In this document: positions 63,941 through 64,000 of the stretch, in pieces
Position numbering within the stretch: position 1 is the first letter of the stretch
How the letters are laid out: every line of letters starts with the position of its first letter
Source: Lysobacter sp. Root916
Lineage (GTDB): Bacteria > Pseudomonadota > Gammaproteobacteria > Xanthomonadales > Xanthomonadaceae
Direction: 5' to 3'
DNA: 64,000 bases
Assembly: GCF_001429785.1 (NCBI RefSeq)
Contig: NZ_LMJF01000014.1
Coordinates: 221,565 to 285,564 of the forward strand
The notes under the pieces: model-generated
Databases searched by the model: none
The model's input: only the letters and a program-made list of their open reading frames with translations
Told to the model about the DNA's origin: nothing
Translations under genes and position numbers: made by a program

Positions 63941-63972
63941 TTACTTTCTCTTGGGCGAGCAAGAGAAAGTGA
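63941..63972. repeat. 13-bp near-perfect inverted repeat
   Basis: TTACTTTCTCTTG and CAAGAGAAAGTGA, one mismatch, loop GGCGAG. The sequence TTGGTTACTTTCTCTTG is common in related genomes in my memory. It may continue beyond the window. Confidence 0.75.
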
Positions 63973-64000
63973 CCCGCATGCGCAGCAGGCGGAAGCCGTT

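Larger units (their letters stand above)
63543..64000. other. 458-bp end region: terminator, family B repeat and two strong palindromes
   Basis: No gene is supported; the 99-codon minus ORF here consists of palindromic repeats. The individual elements are listed separately. Confidence 0.7.

Noticed and set aside
63663-63962. 99-codon minus ORF at the right edge
   Set aside because: Made of palindromes and family B repeat; no start signal.

Overview
The window is GC-rich DNA (about 70% by eye) from a gammaproteobacterium of the Xanthomonadaceae, most likely Lysobacter or a close relative. The inference rests on gene content (AceK, long-form QueF, an XVIPCD-like type IV secretion signal, DUF6708- and DUF4288-type proteins, ECF41 sigma factor) and on short palindromic intergenic repeats built on GTGGGAGCGGCGTAAGCCGC. 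No rRNA, tRNA, CRISPR array, IS element or replication origin was seen. The species call is inference only.

Layout. 1-2025: 5' part of a secreted RHS/YD-repeat protein that leaves the window on the left. 2231-6974: amino-acid permease, then a LysR regulator divergent from an SDR / ABM-monooxygenase / aldo-keto reductase operon. 7534-10437: two tandem secreted M20 amidohydrolases separated by REP repeats. 10813-13357: GST, QueF, a LysM protein and a lipoprotein. 13447-15165: three small cysteine-cluster proteins. 15208-16135: a DUF4288 gene coupled to an unknown gene. 16364: NADP-isocitrate dehydrogenase. 17888-19519: an amidase with an XVIPCD-like domain, a lipoprotein and a small cytosolic protein, which looks like a type IV secretion effector/immunity locus. 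19704-26305: lipoprotein, two secreted hydrolases and a DUF885 peptidase. 26580-34187: DUF6708-like gene plus a trans-4-hydroxyproline catabolic cluster (semialdehyde dehydrogenase, DHDPS-like deaminase, 2-epimerase, AraC regulator, TauE/SafE transporter, FAD dehydrogenase). 34289: AceK, whose substrate enzyme Icd is also in this window. 36023-36915: RES/Xre toxin-antitoxin pair. 37049-46825: small cysteine-rich peptide, LysR, methyltransferase-like protein, RluE, DMT transporter, a REC-histidine kinase, PKHD dioxygenase and a sulfotransferase-like protein. 46920-50492: HrpB helicase and TatD. 50511-55774: small secreted proteins, an ECF41 sigma/AhpD-like pair and a CadC-like membrane regulator. 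56014-63542: a YadGH-type ABC exporter, ferredoxin-NADP reductase, a low-affinity iron permease family protein, a TAP-like hydrolase and a NatAB-type ABC exporter. 63543-64000: terminator and palindromes.

How genes work together. The hydroxyproline genes form a full route from trans-4-hydroxyproline to alpha-ketoglutarate. Icd and AceK would set carbon flow between the TCA cycle and the glyoxylate shunt. The amidase and its lipoprotein are a plausible interbacterial weapon and its antidote. Most intergenic gaps over 200 bp hold copies of two palindromic repeat families. A decayed second copy of the semialdehyde dehydrogenase 3' end lies on the other side of the DUF6708-like gene, a clear sign of past rearrangement.
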